A stretch of DNA of 64,000 nucleotides, from positions 67,738,836 to 67,802,835 of the forward strand of contig NC_088681.1 of NCBI RefSeq assembly GCF_950023065.1, in the 5' to 3' direction. This document shows, one piece after another, positions 1-10,866 of this stretch. Position 1 is the first letter of the stretch. Each line of letters starts with the position of its first letter. The stretch comes from Planococcus citri (taxonomy: Eukaryota > Arthropoda > Insecta > Hemiptera > Pseudococcidae). Both the position numbers and the translations under genes were made by a program. The notes under the pieces are model-generated. The model was given only the letters and a program-made list of their open reading frames with translations, did no database searches and was not told the DNA's origin.

Positions 1-397
1 CGTATACGTATACATTGGCTGACAACACAATATAATTTCATCACTATTCATGGTAGCTTTCAAGGTAGTAATTTAAAAACAGTAAGATGAACTAAAATTT
101 TGCGATTCAATTTTTTTTCTTTTCTCTCCTTTCCTTTTTCTCCTATTATTCTATACTTATATTTACTTTTAAGTGACTAGTAATTAACTCTTTTACTGGC
201 GAAATGTCCACTTCGCCAAACAGATAAAATCGCTAGGTACAATCAAAAATGTTATCGCAATTGTATGCGATGTCCACTCTGGTATCGTTTAGAGAAGAAA
301 GTCACTCGAAATTATATATTCTAGCAAAATATTAATAACGACATCGAGAAAATCATTAAAAGCTGTTAGGACTGAGCGCTTTCCTTGTCATCTCATC

Positions 398-530
398 TCT
401 TTTGGCCAGCAGTCCCGACCAAAACGGGATATAGGAAAGTGGTTGTGGTTTCAAATTACTCATATTGAACCAGAACCACTCTTAAAATATCGACCCCAGC
501 CTCTCTCATCTAGCGATATTCTAAATTCCA
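398..530. repeat. Interspersed repeat, copy 1
   Basis: This stretch (TCATCTC, TTTTGGC, CCGACCAAAA, then a TCAAAT.ACTC block and CTCTTRAAATATC) matches 17,688-17,830 in the same order with substitutions and small indels. No open frame is conserved between the copies, so it is probably an old interspersed repeat. The flanks (1-397 and 531-1,789) are AT-rich. Apart from a 149-codon open frame at 868-1,317 of poor coding character I see nothing supportable there. Confidence 0.45.
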
Positions 531-1789
531 CTCAGCTGGGTAAACGAAAAAAAAAGATACCGGTATCTACACTTATAATATCAATCACTTACTGTGATAA
601 GTAGGTAAGTAATTACCAAACTGAAATTCTCCAGATAAAGTTTGAAATTTTTCAATAAAACTTTTAAGTATGTTTTTTTTTTTATTTTAAATTAAGGCAA
701 ATTCATGGAATGATTAAAATATTAATTCATTAAAATCACTCACGTTCTCCCATATGCCCTAGTACATAATTATAACAAGTGTAAGTATGTAGTATATTGA
801 TAAGTCTGCAACGTCACAAATTTACCGAATAATTTATTTAAATCAAAGTTTTTTTGTTATAACTTAAGTGATTCGTTTAAATGTGAGATACATTTCGCGT
901 AGGCATAGGTACCTATATGTAAAATGCAACCCAATAAAAATTTACTGTTTATCCGCGCGCAATTTTGCATTAATCTTAATTACCTACCAAATTGCCGAAC
1001 TTCCTAAGTACCAATGCGATGTACGTACTTCTACTTACTATACAAATACTTATTTCCACGTAATCATAGGAGATTATATCATCGAGGTAATACTGCATAG
1101 TGCATACCTATTAATTCATTTATTTACCCCACGTTTAGTCGTTTACATATCCTTCAATTTGATACCAACTCCATCATTCACGCAGAATACGAAAATTTCC
1201 ATTTTTTTCAACTGTTCCTCAATCCGCACGAGGCGGCGGGGGTATTTTATCAGCAAAAAATTTTATTATACACCTACAGCTAAAATGTACATCATATCTC
1301 TAGATAATTTACCATAAGACCATGTACAATCCTAACTGTTGGCGGAACGGGGAGAGGAAGAAGAGGGAGCGAGACATGTTGTCCGCCCAACCCAAGCCCT
1401 TTGGGCAAATGCCAAGAAACGCGGCCACCAGGTCGAAGTGTTAGCCAGCACTAGCCCAGGGATAGCCACGATTCCCAACACCCGTCTCTAAGTTTAGAGT
1501 AAATTTTGAAGGGGGATTGAGCCTAGGAGGGAAGCCGAGACCTTATCCCTAAGCTTTACAGATATCGGTTCATTAATTTTTGGTGAGGCAACCAGTGTAC
1601 TTCCTTAGGGCTTCACTCCATTTTCTAGAGAATTCAACGTAGATAATTTTCCTTACCTCAAACACATAAATTTCCTCACTCAAAATGTCAAGTACCTTTC
1701 GACAAATTAATGAAAGTCTAAAAAGCAACTGTTGAAATTTTCAACTTTTGGGTACAAATGGTCAATTTTTCCAACAAAACACGAAAAAT

Positions 1790-2188
1790 TGCGCTGGGAA
1801 GGCTAGCGACACCCTGCCTCTTTTTAGCTCTGTCCCTGCACACTGGATACAGGAGATATGAAAAGATATCCCATGAAAGACTCTATTTTTTTTTTACCAA
1901 ATTTTCAATCTTGAGATTTCATAAATAAATTCAGACGATTCACTGATAAGGACGATCAAATTCCTTTTCTCATGTATGCGAGTACAGAAGTGTAAAATAA
2001 AACGAAATACATATTATTAAGTATGTATTTGTAATTTTTACCGTATACGTATACTTAGTGTTTTTTTTTTAATGGCTAATGATAGATAGTCAATTTTTGT
2101 AAGTAATCCAATTTGGTCGCGATCAGTACGGAATAGTTGCATTAAATATAGAAATTAAGGAAACCAACAACATGACACGACGCCGACA
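1790..2188. repeat. Copy A of the 1.8/15.6/22.7/23.3 kb repeat
   Basis: The sequence shares ordered blocks with 15,660-16,110, 22,690-23,100 and 23,440-23,880: the CTGCACACTGGATACAG block, GAAAAGATATCCCAT, the TCTTGAGATTTCATAAATAAA block (a possible poly(A) signal), ATTCACTGATAAG, and an AACAACATGA.ACGACGCCGAC block at the end. It is the most diverged copy and loses similarity at 2,188, where the other copies continue with TTAATTAATTCAC or similar. Confidence 0.6.
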
Positions 2189-2265
2189 ATGGTAGGTACA
2201 TATAATTACCTCGATGCCATCGAGGTTTTTGGATTAGTCGGCCTGTATCCACCGTTGGATGACAG
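2189..2265 (+). CDS. Possible first coding exon, unknown protein
   Basis: An ATG at 2,189 opens 25 codons ending in an AG|GTAAGC splice donor at 2,265/2,266. The peptide includes YLDAIEVFGLVGLYPPLDD, which has protein-like composition and no low complexity. It begins exactly where repeat copy A stops matching its relatives. I do not recognise it and found no certain next exon in phase. A chance frame is possible because the exon is only 77 bases; the donor and composition are the only support. Confidence 0.25.
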
Positions 2266-2909
2266 GTAAGCAAATTGAAACCCGCTTATAGGTAATATTA
2301 AGCAGGTACCTACCTAATAAATTTTTTTTTATTCATAAACAACAAATTTACAGAACATTCCGACCAATCAACACCGTAGAAAATGAATTATATCATACGA
2401 TGAAAATAATCAATTCGTGAGTAAGTAAAGTAACATTTTAAATACCGGTAATATAAGATCTGGTATTTGAGTGGTATCATTTTTCGTAGGATACAACTAT
2501 GGTGGGGTAGACTAAATCCAGTAAAATGGAAACAGTTAGGTACCAAGAGCCAACCATGCCCCCTTTCTCAAAAAAATGTTGATTTGTAGGTGGTGGACGA
2601 ATAACAAAATGGGATCCCAAAAAAAATTCTACATCACAAAGCTTAATGTAAGAAACTCTTGACTAGCTCTGAATGATTTTATCATAACACTGTTATTTAT
2701 ATATATTTATTTACAGAACTACAGAGTACGGACTTACTACGCTACCAGCTATTTATATTGGGAAAGCCCCCCCCCCCCGACTTGCGAGTAATACGATAAG
2801 CCTGATTTATCTAAATTTGTATAGCATAATCGTAAGGATTATTATTATTTCTGCGTAGATTTTTTTTGTTCATAATTTTGTTTGAATGTTTGTATGTACT
2901 TAGTATGAC

Positions 2910-2938
2910 CCCTTGATTATGTATTACATAATCAAGGG
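2910..2938. repeat. Perfect 14-bp-arm palindrome
   Basis: CCCTTGATTATGTA and its reverse complement are separated by one base. The palindrome is flanked by TATGAC-type direct repeats (AGTATGACC before, GGTATGACC after), as a tiny hairpin insertion would be. The rest of 2,266-3,406 is AT-rich non-coding sequence with homopolymer tracts. Confidence 0.6.
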
Positions 2939-3406
2939 TATGACCTACGGGTCATTCTATGTCAATTTGTCTTTCGATTTCGCTCAATTTTTTTTACAAT
3001 ATCTACCCACTCAGTAAGTAAGAAACCCGGAATGAGTTTGATCCCAGCCCCCTTAGGAGGTGGGTGGGGAGGCTTCCATTATTTTCACATTGTCTCAAGG
3101 TAGGTGCTCAACTTCAGCAGCGCATTCCTCCAAAAAATTCTGAAAAAATTTCCATAGATGTATCTTTCGATGCTTTTTTGAAATATTCCAGTTTCGAGAT
3201 GAGATCTCAGCACCCCCACCCCCAATTTTGGGCAAAACTTTTGAAAAAAAATCTGGGGCATGTGATACTTACATCGCCGTGCTGCATTAAAAAACAAACA
3301 TGCAGTAATTAATATGCAAAATTCAGATGATTGTTGTTTTTATTACTGTATTTTGGTGAAATTCATGGAAAAAAGAGTAATATCCATCGACCAACTATTT
3401 TTGTAG

Positions 3407-4008
3407 GTTTTGAAGACAAATTATTATCTTCTCCGATCTCAACTCAACGAACAAGCTCCACTACACCAACCCATTCAAATTTTTCAAATCCGGAAACAAC
3501 CCCATCCAAAAATATCACCAAATCAACCGTTTCATCACCCGTTACTTCGATTACTTCTTCACCTATAACCTCTGCCACCTCAACCTACACAACTCCTTCA
3601 ACTTCAGAAATGGTTCTCCCATCAAGAAATACAAATAATTCAACATTGTCATCGATCGTTGATCCAATTACATCATCAACAGTATCATTTTTCAACCTTA
3701 GTCTGACAACCTCCTCCACCACCAGCACGACTGATCCAATTTTCCAAATGTCTACCATTTACTCCTTCGGTAATGATTCGATGCCGTTATTGTCAACATT
3801 TCATTTCCCGGCAGTCACAAATTTTACGACTTCTCCGATAACATTTAATTCATCTTTCTCGGCAATTTCTTCACAAAACAATTTCATATCAAGTACGAGA
3901 CGAAGACGAGTTGGTAGAAATAGGCTACAAGAAAATCATACATTTACCAGAACAATTTTACAAAAAAAATTTTTGGTTATGATGAATCTAAAACAGCAAC
4001 ATATTTAA
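3407..4008 (+). CDS. Ser/Thr-rich mucin-like extracellular exon
   Basis: A 200-codon terminal exon follows a TTTTTGTAG acceptor at 3,406 and enters in phase with one base from an earlier exon. The product is dominated by Ser and Thr (runs such as TSITSSPITSATSTYTT), with several N-glycosylation sequons (NNST, NLSL, NFTT, NSSF, NHTF) and a basic RRRRVGR stretch near the end. These are features of secreted or surface mucin-like proteins. No ATG in the same frame precedes it, so the signal-peptide exon lies upstream and is unassigned. An AATAAA at 4,104 fits as its poly(A) signal. Function is unknown; a chance low-complexity frame is less likely given the length, acceptor and 3' signal. Confidence 0.5.
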
Positions 4009-4103
4009 GAGAACACCACTATCATCAAATAGTAAATTCAACGGTATTCGAAGAAGTTTAATTTTTTTATTAAGGAAGTATAATGTGAAAAAAATGTGTA
4101 CAA

Positions 4104-4109
4104 AATAAA
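4104..4109 (+). terminator. Poly(A) signal AATAAA
   Basis: AATAAA lies 96 bases after the stop codon of the Ser/Thr-rich exon, inside AT-rich sequence, a normal position for 3' end formation. Confidence 0.4.
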
Positions 4110-4414
4110 TTTAAAAAATAGGTTCCCTTGTTGGTTTCTAACCATGAACTTTTCAATCTTTTTAGATTTTTCCTGATAAGTTGTTATCCACATTTTTCCA
4201 CATCACAATTACGTAGTTTGATCTCTATTGTTATTATCATAGTTTCTCTAATACTTTTTATTTGTAAGTAGGTAATTAACATTCGGCGATATTGATCGAT
4301 GATTGATGATGATGATAATGATGAGAAACCAGTGCTTTCTACATAGAAAACACGACCGATTAGTCTTCAGACTATACAAAGGACGATTACGCGATTGTCT
4401 TAAGAAACTAAGTA

Positions 4415-5337
4415 CAAAGGTCAGTCAACAAATAAGTTTCCCTCGTTCAGATAATTAGGAAGGGAAATACCTAGGAACTTAAAATTTTCAGGGAATCTTG
4501 ATACAACCTTTGAGCACCACTCTGCAAAATTTTATTCGGATCCATTCAGTAGTTCGTTTATAATAAGAGTTTGAAAATGTGGTAGGAGTCTTATAGCGGG
4601 TCCGAGTTGAAACTTGAATTGATTTCACGATGGGGATTGTGCCAAATTTGCGAGGCATAGTGATGCACTCAACCCTGTTTTTGGTTACCATTGTGTTAAG
4701 GAACTTGTTTTCATCATTCTTACACAAATTCTGACTATTCTTTTGACATGCAGCAACATGAACAGCAAAATTTTGTTTGTGACGCAGCACATTCAAATTT
4801 TGCAGTACTGAAAATGACTTTCAAAGTTCAATAATGTTTTTTAGGCAGTCAAATATGAAGCATCATGCTCACATATGATGTTTTTGATACTGATATCAAG
4901 ATTATTGTGTATAATTTCATCAATTTTCGCTGTTGAGTTCGTTTTTGAAACACTAGTTGTGCAACCTACCCTGTGATCACTTATCACACTCGTGCGCTCA
5001 CCGCTGGATTTTCGGCACCACTCACATATTGTTCAAATTAGGACAATTTTTTCTTCATGGAGGATCAGTAGGCATCTGTAAAAATCCATTAACGTATTTT
5101 TTTCGAAATTAAAAATTTTTTTACTCCTGGTTGAGCCTCTTGAACCTCGGACACGCTATACAACTCCTATCACATCTTCAAACTCTCATTATAAACGAAC
5201 TACTGAACGGATCCGAATAAAATTTTGCTGAGTGGTGCTCAAAGGTTGTATCAAGATTCCCTGAAAATTTTAAGTTCCTAGGTATTTCCCTTCCTAATTT
5301 TCTGAACGAGGGAAACTTATTTGTTGACTGACCTTTG
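4415..5337. mobile_element. MITE with ~180 bp TIRs and TA duplication
   Basis: The ends CAAAGGTCAGTCAACAAATA and their reverse complement flank a 923 bp element. The arms (about 4,415-4,597 and 5,153-5,337) match almost perfectly. TA dinucleotides at 4,413-4,414 and 5,338-5,339 are the likely target duplication, pointing to a Tc1/mariner-type transposase in trans. The interior has no convincing ORF; the 102-codon minus frame at 4,488-4,796 lies mostly in an arm. Confidence 0.85.
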
Positions 5338-5339
5338 TA

Positions 5340-6503
5340 TCTCTGTGTTCAAATAGTGAAGTTTTATAAAAAGTTAACATGAAGTACCATAACGTAAAAA
5401 TAACGTTATTAGAGTGCACTAAATATACCCGGAAGGTGCAAATTTCCACTGAAGACTTCTCTTCCAAAAAGATGATTATGATTTCAACACTTCAAGAAAT
5501 ATTCGAGACTCTCCAAGTTGAAGACGCACTCTGACTTAAATTAAAATTGTTTCAATTTATTATACTCAATACATGTAAGAAAACTGAAAAATTTCACTCC
5601 ATTCTCACGCCACAATCACGTATCAGGGACTTTGGTAATCAGCAAGCACCTGTTGCCAATGCTAAATATAATCGAGACAATCAGCAATGCAATGTTGCCA
5701 AACAAAGTGATACCTGAACGTTGGTTAAACTGATAAAATTCCTCATAATCATAATGTAAAAAATCATTAAGTAGGTACTACCTACCTTTTGATTATTTTT
5801 TATTTCATTCATTTTTCATTAAATGTGTCGATGTCGTACAAAATGCTTTTTAAAACAAAATATGGCACTTTTTGTTCATTATTCCATACTCACAACACAT
5901 TTTTCAGAGTAGATAACGATTAGTAGGTGATACCTTCCTATTATCTCAAAATTCGATTATGTTTTCCTATTGTGAGATTATATTCATTTACGTTTCTATT
6001 AGCCATTTCTTTATGATTCAGTATACTTTCATTCAAAATTAGATTGAAAATCTTACATTTTATCTCAAATGGATACATAGACATACCTACCGAATCAAAA
6101 TTTTTCAATCGTTGGCATTTCTTCAATCTTTGCATCATCTCATCAACTCTCCTAGACATGTCCCATCAGAAAATGTTCTTTTTCCTCAAATTTGATTATT
6201 TCTCTTTCAAATAGGTACCCACCTATCAGAAATTACGATTCGTCTTAATTTCTTCTTTTCTCTTTTATTCAATTTAAAAACACCCTCACCAGTGTCTCAC
6301 AAGAAAAAAGATTCGACATTTCATTTTTCTTCTCTAGATAGGTTCATACCTACCTACTTGGAAAATTACGATTCTTATTTTTAATTTTTTGTAGCATCTT
6401 TACCTAATTTCAAAATACCCTTGCATATGCCTCAACATGCAAAAAATGCATGCCTTATTGCTTTTAAAAGTACAAAATTTCCTGATTGTTTTCGTCAAAT
6501 AGG
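5340..6503. other. AT-rich intergenic sequence
   Basis: No exon with consistent splice signals was found. The sequence has several short near-repeats of the type ATAGGTA.ATACCTA.CTTTGAAAAA. The 72-codon minus frame at 5,941-6,159 has no supporting signals. Confidence 0.4.
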
Positions 6504-8222
6504 TAAATACCTATCTTTGAAAAATCCAAATTTTTCTTTCCTTCTTCCTTGATTAATTCACAGTTTGGAAATTTTAACCGATCTCACTTTTAAATCATTA
6601 TTGCACCACCTTATTCATTTTTTGCAATTTTATTTCAAAATTATAAAGGGTTAAAATATTACCTTCATTCTCTTAAAGATAGGCAATTATTTCTACCTAC
6701 ATGCGATTTATTTTTCAAACGATTATTGATTGGTAAAACTTGAAATTCAAATTTATTTTAATCGTCTCAGATAAGACATCAAACTTAATTCCTTTTCAAC
6801 CAATTTACAAAAATACATTATTATCCTCTTTTTGTTATGATGGCGTGCCCTCACGAAACTCGTCCTGTTAGGCCGCCGTCACCAACCGCGGCACATGCAC
6901 CGCCGCCTCCTCGTAAACCGGCCAAACAATTTCAACAGCTGCCACTGGTAAAAAAAACCTCCACCTATGCCAAACCAACATCGCAATAAAATATATTATA
7001 CCAATTGACGATAGTGAATAATGTTTAGTGGTTTCCTTAAATAAAAATATCTGTCCAACACTTTTTAGTTTTTGTGTCGAGTAGTGGGTTTTATTTTTAC
7101 TAACACCTACGTTCACTTTCTCAAACCCAGAATTTTCAAAAAAATTGTATGCCTAAGAAACACAAGATTCAGATGCGTTGGAAAATTTTACCTGGAGCAT
7201 TTTTTTGTTCTCATAAATTTTCTTATCAGCTCCATAATAGAATGAAATTCATATCCAATTTCATAAAATTTCAAAAAAACCATAATGGTCACCTTGGAGG
7301 GTCATTTTCCATCTTCAACTCTTTTTGAATTTTGATGGAGCTCTATGAAAAGCATTACCAAATGAGGACAATAAGGATAGGAGCAGTTTCAAAGCTTTGG
7401 ACCAATGTGTACTCCCTCACCCCCGGCATCTACTTTATTCTTTCAAAAATTTTAAACATTTTCAAATGTTTTGATATTTTTTTCATTTTTTTTTGTCGTT
7501 GTTCAAATGTTTAAGTGTTCTTTTGACGTATTCAGTGTTTGCATATCACCGCTTTTGGGTTACGTAGAAAATTTCATTATTAATTTTTGACTAGGTCAAA
7601 AATTTTCCAAAATGATGTAACTAGGCCCTAGGTATCAGTTTTTTTCTCTGAAATGTGATACTGATAATCTTGCAATCATCTCCCCAAGGAGATAAAATTG
7701 GAGTTGAAGAACGGATGTCAATGGATTTGTGGTAGTGGGCATCATTTGAAATGTTGAGTTATGAGCAAAAAACACTTTTCTGGAGAGGTCTCACCCCCTC
7801 CACATGAAGATAGCTCAGCAGTTGGTGTTATCAAGTACAAGGATTACAGATAGCAAACGATCTCTTTCTTAATACCACAATACAGTTCTCTTATAGTATG
7901 AAAATGTGTCGAACATTAGGCCGCAACGACAACACACAAGTAGCACAATCTGTCGGCTTTATTAACAGTCAAATTTATTGAAAATAAATCGTTAATTTAT
8001 AATCATTTATATTTTTGCTATTTTTGGGAGATATTCTGCATTTTATACAAAATAGATTATCGTTTTTGATTAGAGTTTTTCTTTCAATAATACATTGATT
8101 TCTGTTCAAGTATTAATATTGAACAGTAGTTAGGAGATTTATTGAAATAGATTTCATTTCAATTTCATATCAGGTGAATTTTCTGCAAATGGGTTTTTAT
8201 TATTAAAAGAAATCATTTATAG
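6504..8222. repeat. Duplicated 1.7 kb unit, copy 1
   Basis: This block aligns in order with 26,669-27,966, then 28,310-28,358, then 30,366-30,600, with high identity over long stretches (for example CTTTGAAAAATCCAAATTTT near the start and ACACACAAGTAGCACAATCT near 7,932). Compared with copy 2, this copy lacks a ~340 bp block at 27,967-28,309 and the 2 kb transposon at 28,359-30,365. At 8,222 it is interrupted by a copia-like LTR. Confidence 0.8.
6837..6989 (+). CDS. Short proline-rich ORF (copy 1)
   Basis: An ATG-to-stop frame of 50 codons lies between AT-rich flanks and is itself far more GC-rich. The peptide has the block RPPSPTAAHAPPPPRKPAKQ and a basic C-terminus. It belongs to a set of short Pro/Arg/Lys-rich ORFs in this window (22,411; 26,545; 27,188; 28,187; 31,754). 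There is no signal peptide or known domain. The homologous sequence at 27,188-27,340 has a ~34 bp insertion and reads in a different frame in its middle, so purifying selection on this frame is doubtful. It could be a real small protein, a 5' exon, or a decaying exon. Confidence 0.4.
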   Translation: MMACPHETRPVRPPSPTAAHAPPPPRKPAKQFQQLPLVKKTSTYAKPTSQ

Positions 8223-8374
8223 TGAGAATATGGACCAAAAGTAAAGCATTAGTAATGAACAGATTGACTATCAAGATCGTAATGAATGTTTATTTATTAA
8301 CGTGATACACGAAGTTACAACAGTAAGAACGCCAATGCTAAATAACCAATAATATGTGACGCTACATATATACA
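8223..8374 (-). mobile_element. Copia-like 3' LTR with polypurine tract, copy 1
   Basis: On the minus strand the segment starts TGTATATATGTAGCG and ends TTCTCA, the TG..CA form of an LTR. It is immediately preceded by the polypurine tract AAAGGGGGGA (plus 8,375-8,384). It contains AATAAA on the minus strand. No reverse transcriptase or 5' LTR is attached, so it is a 3' end remnant. The second copy at 9,440-9,592 is nearly identical and also carries the same left flank (CAGGTGAATTTTCTGC), so the pair arose by segmental duplication and not two insertions. Confidence 0.5.
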
Positions 8375-8700
8375 TCCCCCCTTTAAAATAAAATAATGAA
8401 TAAATTTTAAGGTTCATTTATATGCTCTCATGCCCTGTATCAGGAGGTATGGGATAGGTAAAGTATTGTAGGGATAATCCCTTTTCCTTATGTTTTTTTC
8501 CTTTGTTTATAAATAACTTTATTTTTCTTTGTTTTACTTGGTTTTTAATTGTATCTTTTTACATACAATATACTTACCATACCTACTTTCAAGTGTTTTT
8601 TATATGTAGTGCTTTTTGTCTTTCTTTTTCGTTGTTTAACCCATTTTTAACCCTCTTTCCATTTCTGAGGTCCTTTAGCTTCAAAATAGTACATACGAGT

Positions 8701-8909
8701 AAAAGGTCAAAAAACGCGATCAAAGTTGCGCCTTAGTTTCAAACACTGACATGTGAACATTATCTTAGTTTCAAAATGAGACAGATCCTATCATCTTAGT
8801 TTCAAAAACAGACATATCCTGGATATGTCTGTTTTTGAAACTAGGACAATATGCACATGTTTGTGTTTGAAACTAAGGCAAAACTTTGAGCGCAGTTTTT
8901 ACCCTTTTA
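8701..8909. mobile_element. Short palindromic MITE
   Basis: The ends AAAAGGTCAAAAAACG and a matching inverted end (TTTTTACCCTTTT) flank a ~209 bp near-palindrome. CTTAGTTTCAAA is repeated three times in the left half and inverted in the right. The centre is a strong hairpin (ACAGACATATCC / GGATATGTCTGT at about 8,808-8,833). No coding content. Confidence 0.7.
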
Positions 8910-9439
8910 CATACTATATTGAAAATAACAGACCCCGGCAATGAAAAGAGCGTTAAAAATCCTATAAGAATCAATATCTAACTCGATTTTTGTAGAAGTG
9001 GCATTTGTCATAACTTTGTAACCAACCTCCTCATTTTCATCTACCAAAGTTTGGGAATGAGTGATGTGATGTGATCCTTATTCCAAAACAAAAATACATA
9101 TGTGTGGTTTTGCAAATGAAACTATGACACTTAATTTTAAGACATTTTATTTTCAGGCCCTACTCATTCATGAGGTAACGTTGGGTATACTGCGATTGAA
9201 CGTATCGAGAATCGAATAACTGGCCGAATGAATAATGTTATACTAGTTCTACAAGGTGCTGTTGAAGTTCAATCCAACGTAGTGAATTAATCGGATTTAA
9301 TATATTCAGAAATTCGAAGTACAGCTCAAATGTTGATCCTAGAAATGGCAGACACTCTCGAACAGAGTTTTAAGGAACACATCATACCAGGTGAATTTTC
9401 TGCAAATGGGTTTTTATTATTAAAAGAAATCATTTATAG

Positions 9440-9592
9440 TGAGAATAAGAACCAAATGTAAGACATTAGTAATGAACAGATTGATTATCAAGATCGTAAT
9501 GAATGTTTATTTATTAACGTGATACACGAAGTTACAACAGTAAGAACGCCAATGCTAAATAACCAATAATATATGACGCTACATTATATACA
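9440..9592 (-). mobile_element. Copia-like 3' LTR with polypurine tract, copy 2
   Basis: Second copy of the 8,223-8,374 LTR end, with the same polypurine tract (plus TCCCCCCTTT from 9,593) and the same left flank from 9,389 onward. The ~1 kb between the copies has no retrotransposon coding sequence. Confidence 0.5.
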
Positions 9593-10439
9593 TCCCCCCT
9601 TTAAAATGAATAGCCTAATAGTCTACCATCTCAATCCACGAGGTAAAGAGTGTTCGCCTACCTGGATTTTTTTGTGGACAAAAAGTTGACTTGGCATAAC
9701 ATATAGATACCACTTCAGTATTTACAAAAACGAACAACATTTTTCGGTTGTATGACGGGGGGGGGGAGTAGGTGAAAAGGGGCATATTTTTTGACATAGG
9801 AGGTGGACAAAAAATTCGACCAGGGATGGATAGTCTGGTATCCAGGCACGCTGAAAATACAAAATTTTCTCGACCATAGCTATAAACGCAATTTTCGCCC
9901 ATTTTTTGAGTTTTTTTTCTCCCTAGTTCTTGATAAGTATGTATGCGAAGGGACAATTTTTTCAAACAGGAGGGGAATCTTCGAAAATTGTTATTTTCAT
10001 TCTAGCTGGAAATATGTAGGTAAGTAGGTAATAGTTTTTCATATGCAGTGAGTAACTTATCAATTGATAGATTAACAAATTAATAAAACTAAATGCTTTG
10101 ACTACGAACTCACTATATTGGTTGAGTAGGTAGGTGTGTAGGTATTTCTTAATTCACGCATAGGTATTAGGTATCTACCTATTTACTTTAGTACGAGTAC
10201 AGAATCTAACTGTGTGCATAAGTACTGAAGATTATAGATTTATTATGAATGAAATTGAAAAGTACCTAATTAAGTATCATTTGTAGGAGGTTTATTTTGT
10301 TTTCAAGTTGGTAAAATTTTACACTTAGGTGCTTACCTAAGACTTGACCTGCTTGTAGCCTGTACACTACCCAGTTTACCCATTCACTTCATTATACCTA
10401 AGTATGTTTTTTTGTTTTTTTTTTTTTAAGGTAGATTAG
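9593..10439. other. Non-coding stretch before the 10.4 kb exon
   Basis: Overlapping open frames on both strands (plus 9,803-10,027 and minus 9,615-9,965) are not supported by splice or start signals. The end of the stretch is a T-rich tract that could serve as polypyrimidine tract for the acceptor at 10,439. Confidence 0.35.
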
Positions 10440-10866
10440 GGAGTACAACTCTTAGAAGATGAGGCAGCAGCCATTTGCAGACACCATTGGGAAATAGCGG
10501 AGCAAACGGCTCTTCAAGTATATTCACTTCCAAATTCAGACGCCGATTTTGACAAGTTTGTTAAGGAAAGAAAGATTACCTTCTCGGTAGATGCGAAATC
10601 AGATATGCAATATGCTATCGCAGATAAACATAACAGCACAGTAAAATGGCCAATAGATCGTGAATTTGAACCCGGAATGAGAGATTCGATAAAAAATAAG
10701 ATAGATAAACACTTTAAAATGTTATGTTACTGGATGGTCTATGCCTCGGATCCTAATTTTTTTCTTCTGATAGAGGAGTATCTGGAGAATTTTTCTACGT
10801 ATGATGATGCAAGTTTCAAAAAAAAAAAAAAACAAAGCCACAAAAAAATAAAATGTAAAAGTGATA
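10440..10866 (+). pseudogene. Coding exon cut short by a foldback transposon
   Basis: After a T-rich tract and an AG at 10,438-10,439, a frame stays open for about 150 codons, including sequence before the first ATG at 10,605. It reads LLEDEAAAICRHHWEIAEQT, later WPIDREFEPGMRDSIKNKID and MLCYWMVYASDPNFFLLIEE, ending in a Lys-rich tail. The composition is that of an ordinary soluble charged protein with no low complexity before the tail. The 2.7 kb foldback element starts at 10,866 and supplies the stop at 10,887, so the native C-terminus is lost or lies beyond 13,603. No family is recognised and no 5' exon was found. It may be a degraded gene or a retained exon with a transposon-provided end. 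Confidence 0.5.

Noticed and set aside
868..1317. A 149-codon plus-strand open frame
   Set aside because: The composition is that of translated AT-rich repeat sequence (Tyr, Ile, His, Phe), with no family motif and a non-ATG start in the track position; no splice signals support it.
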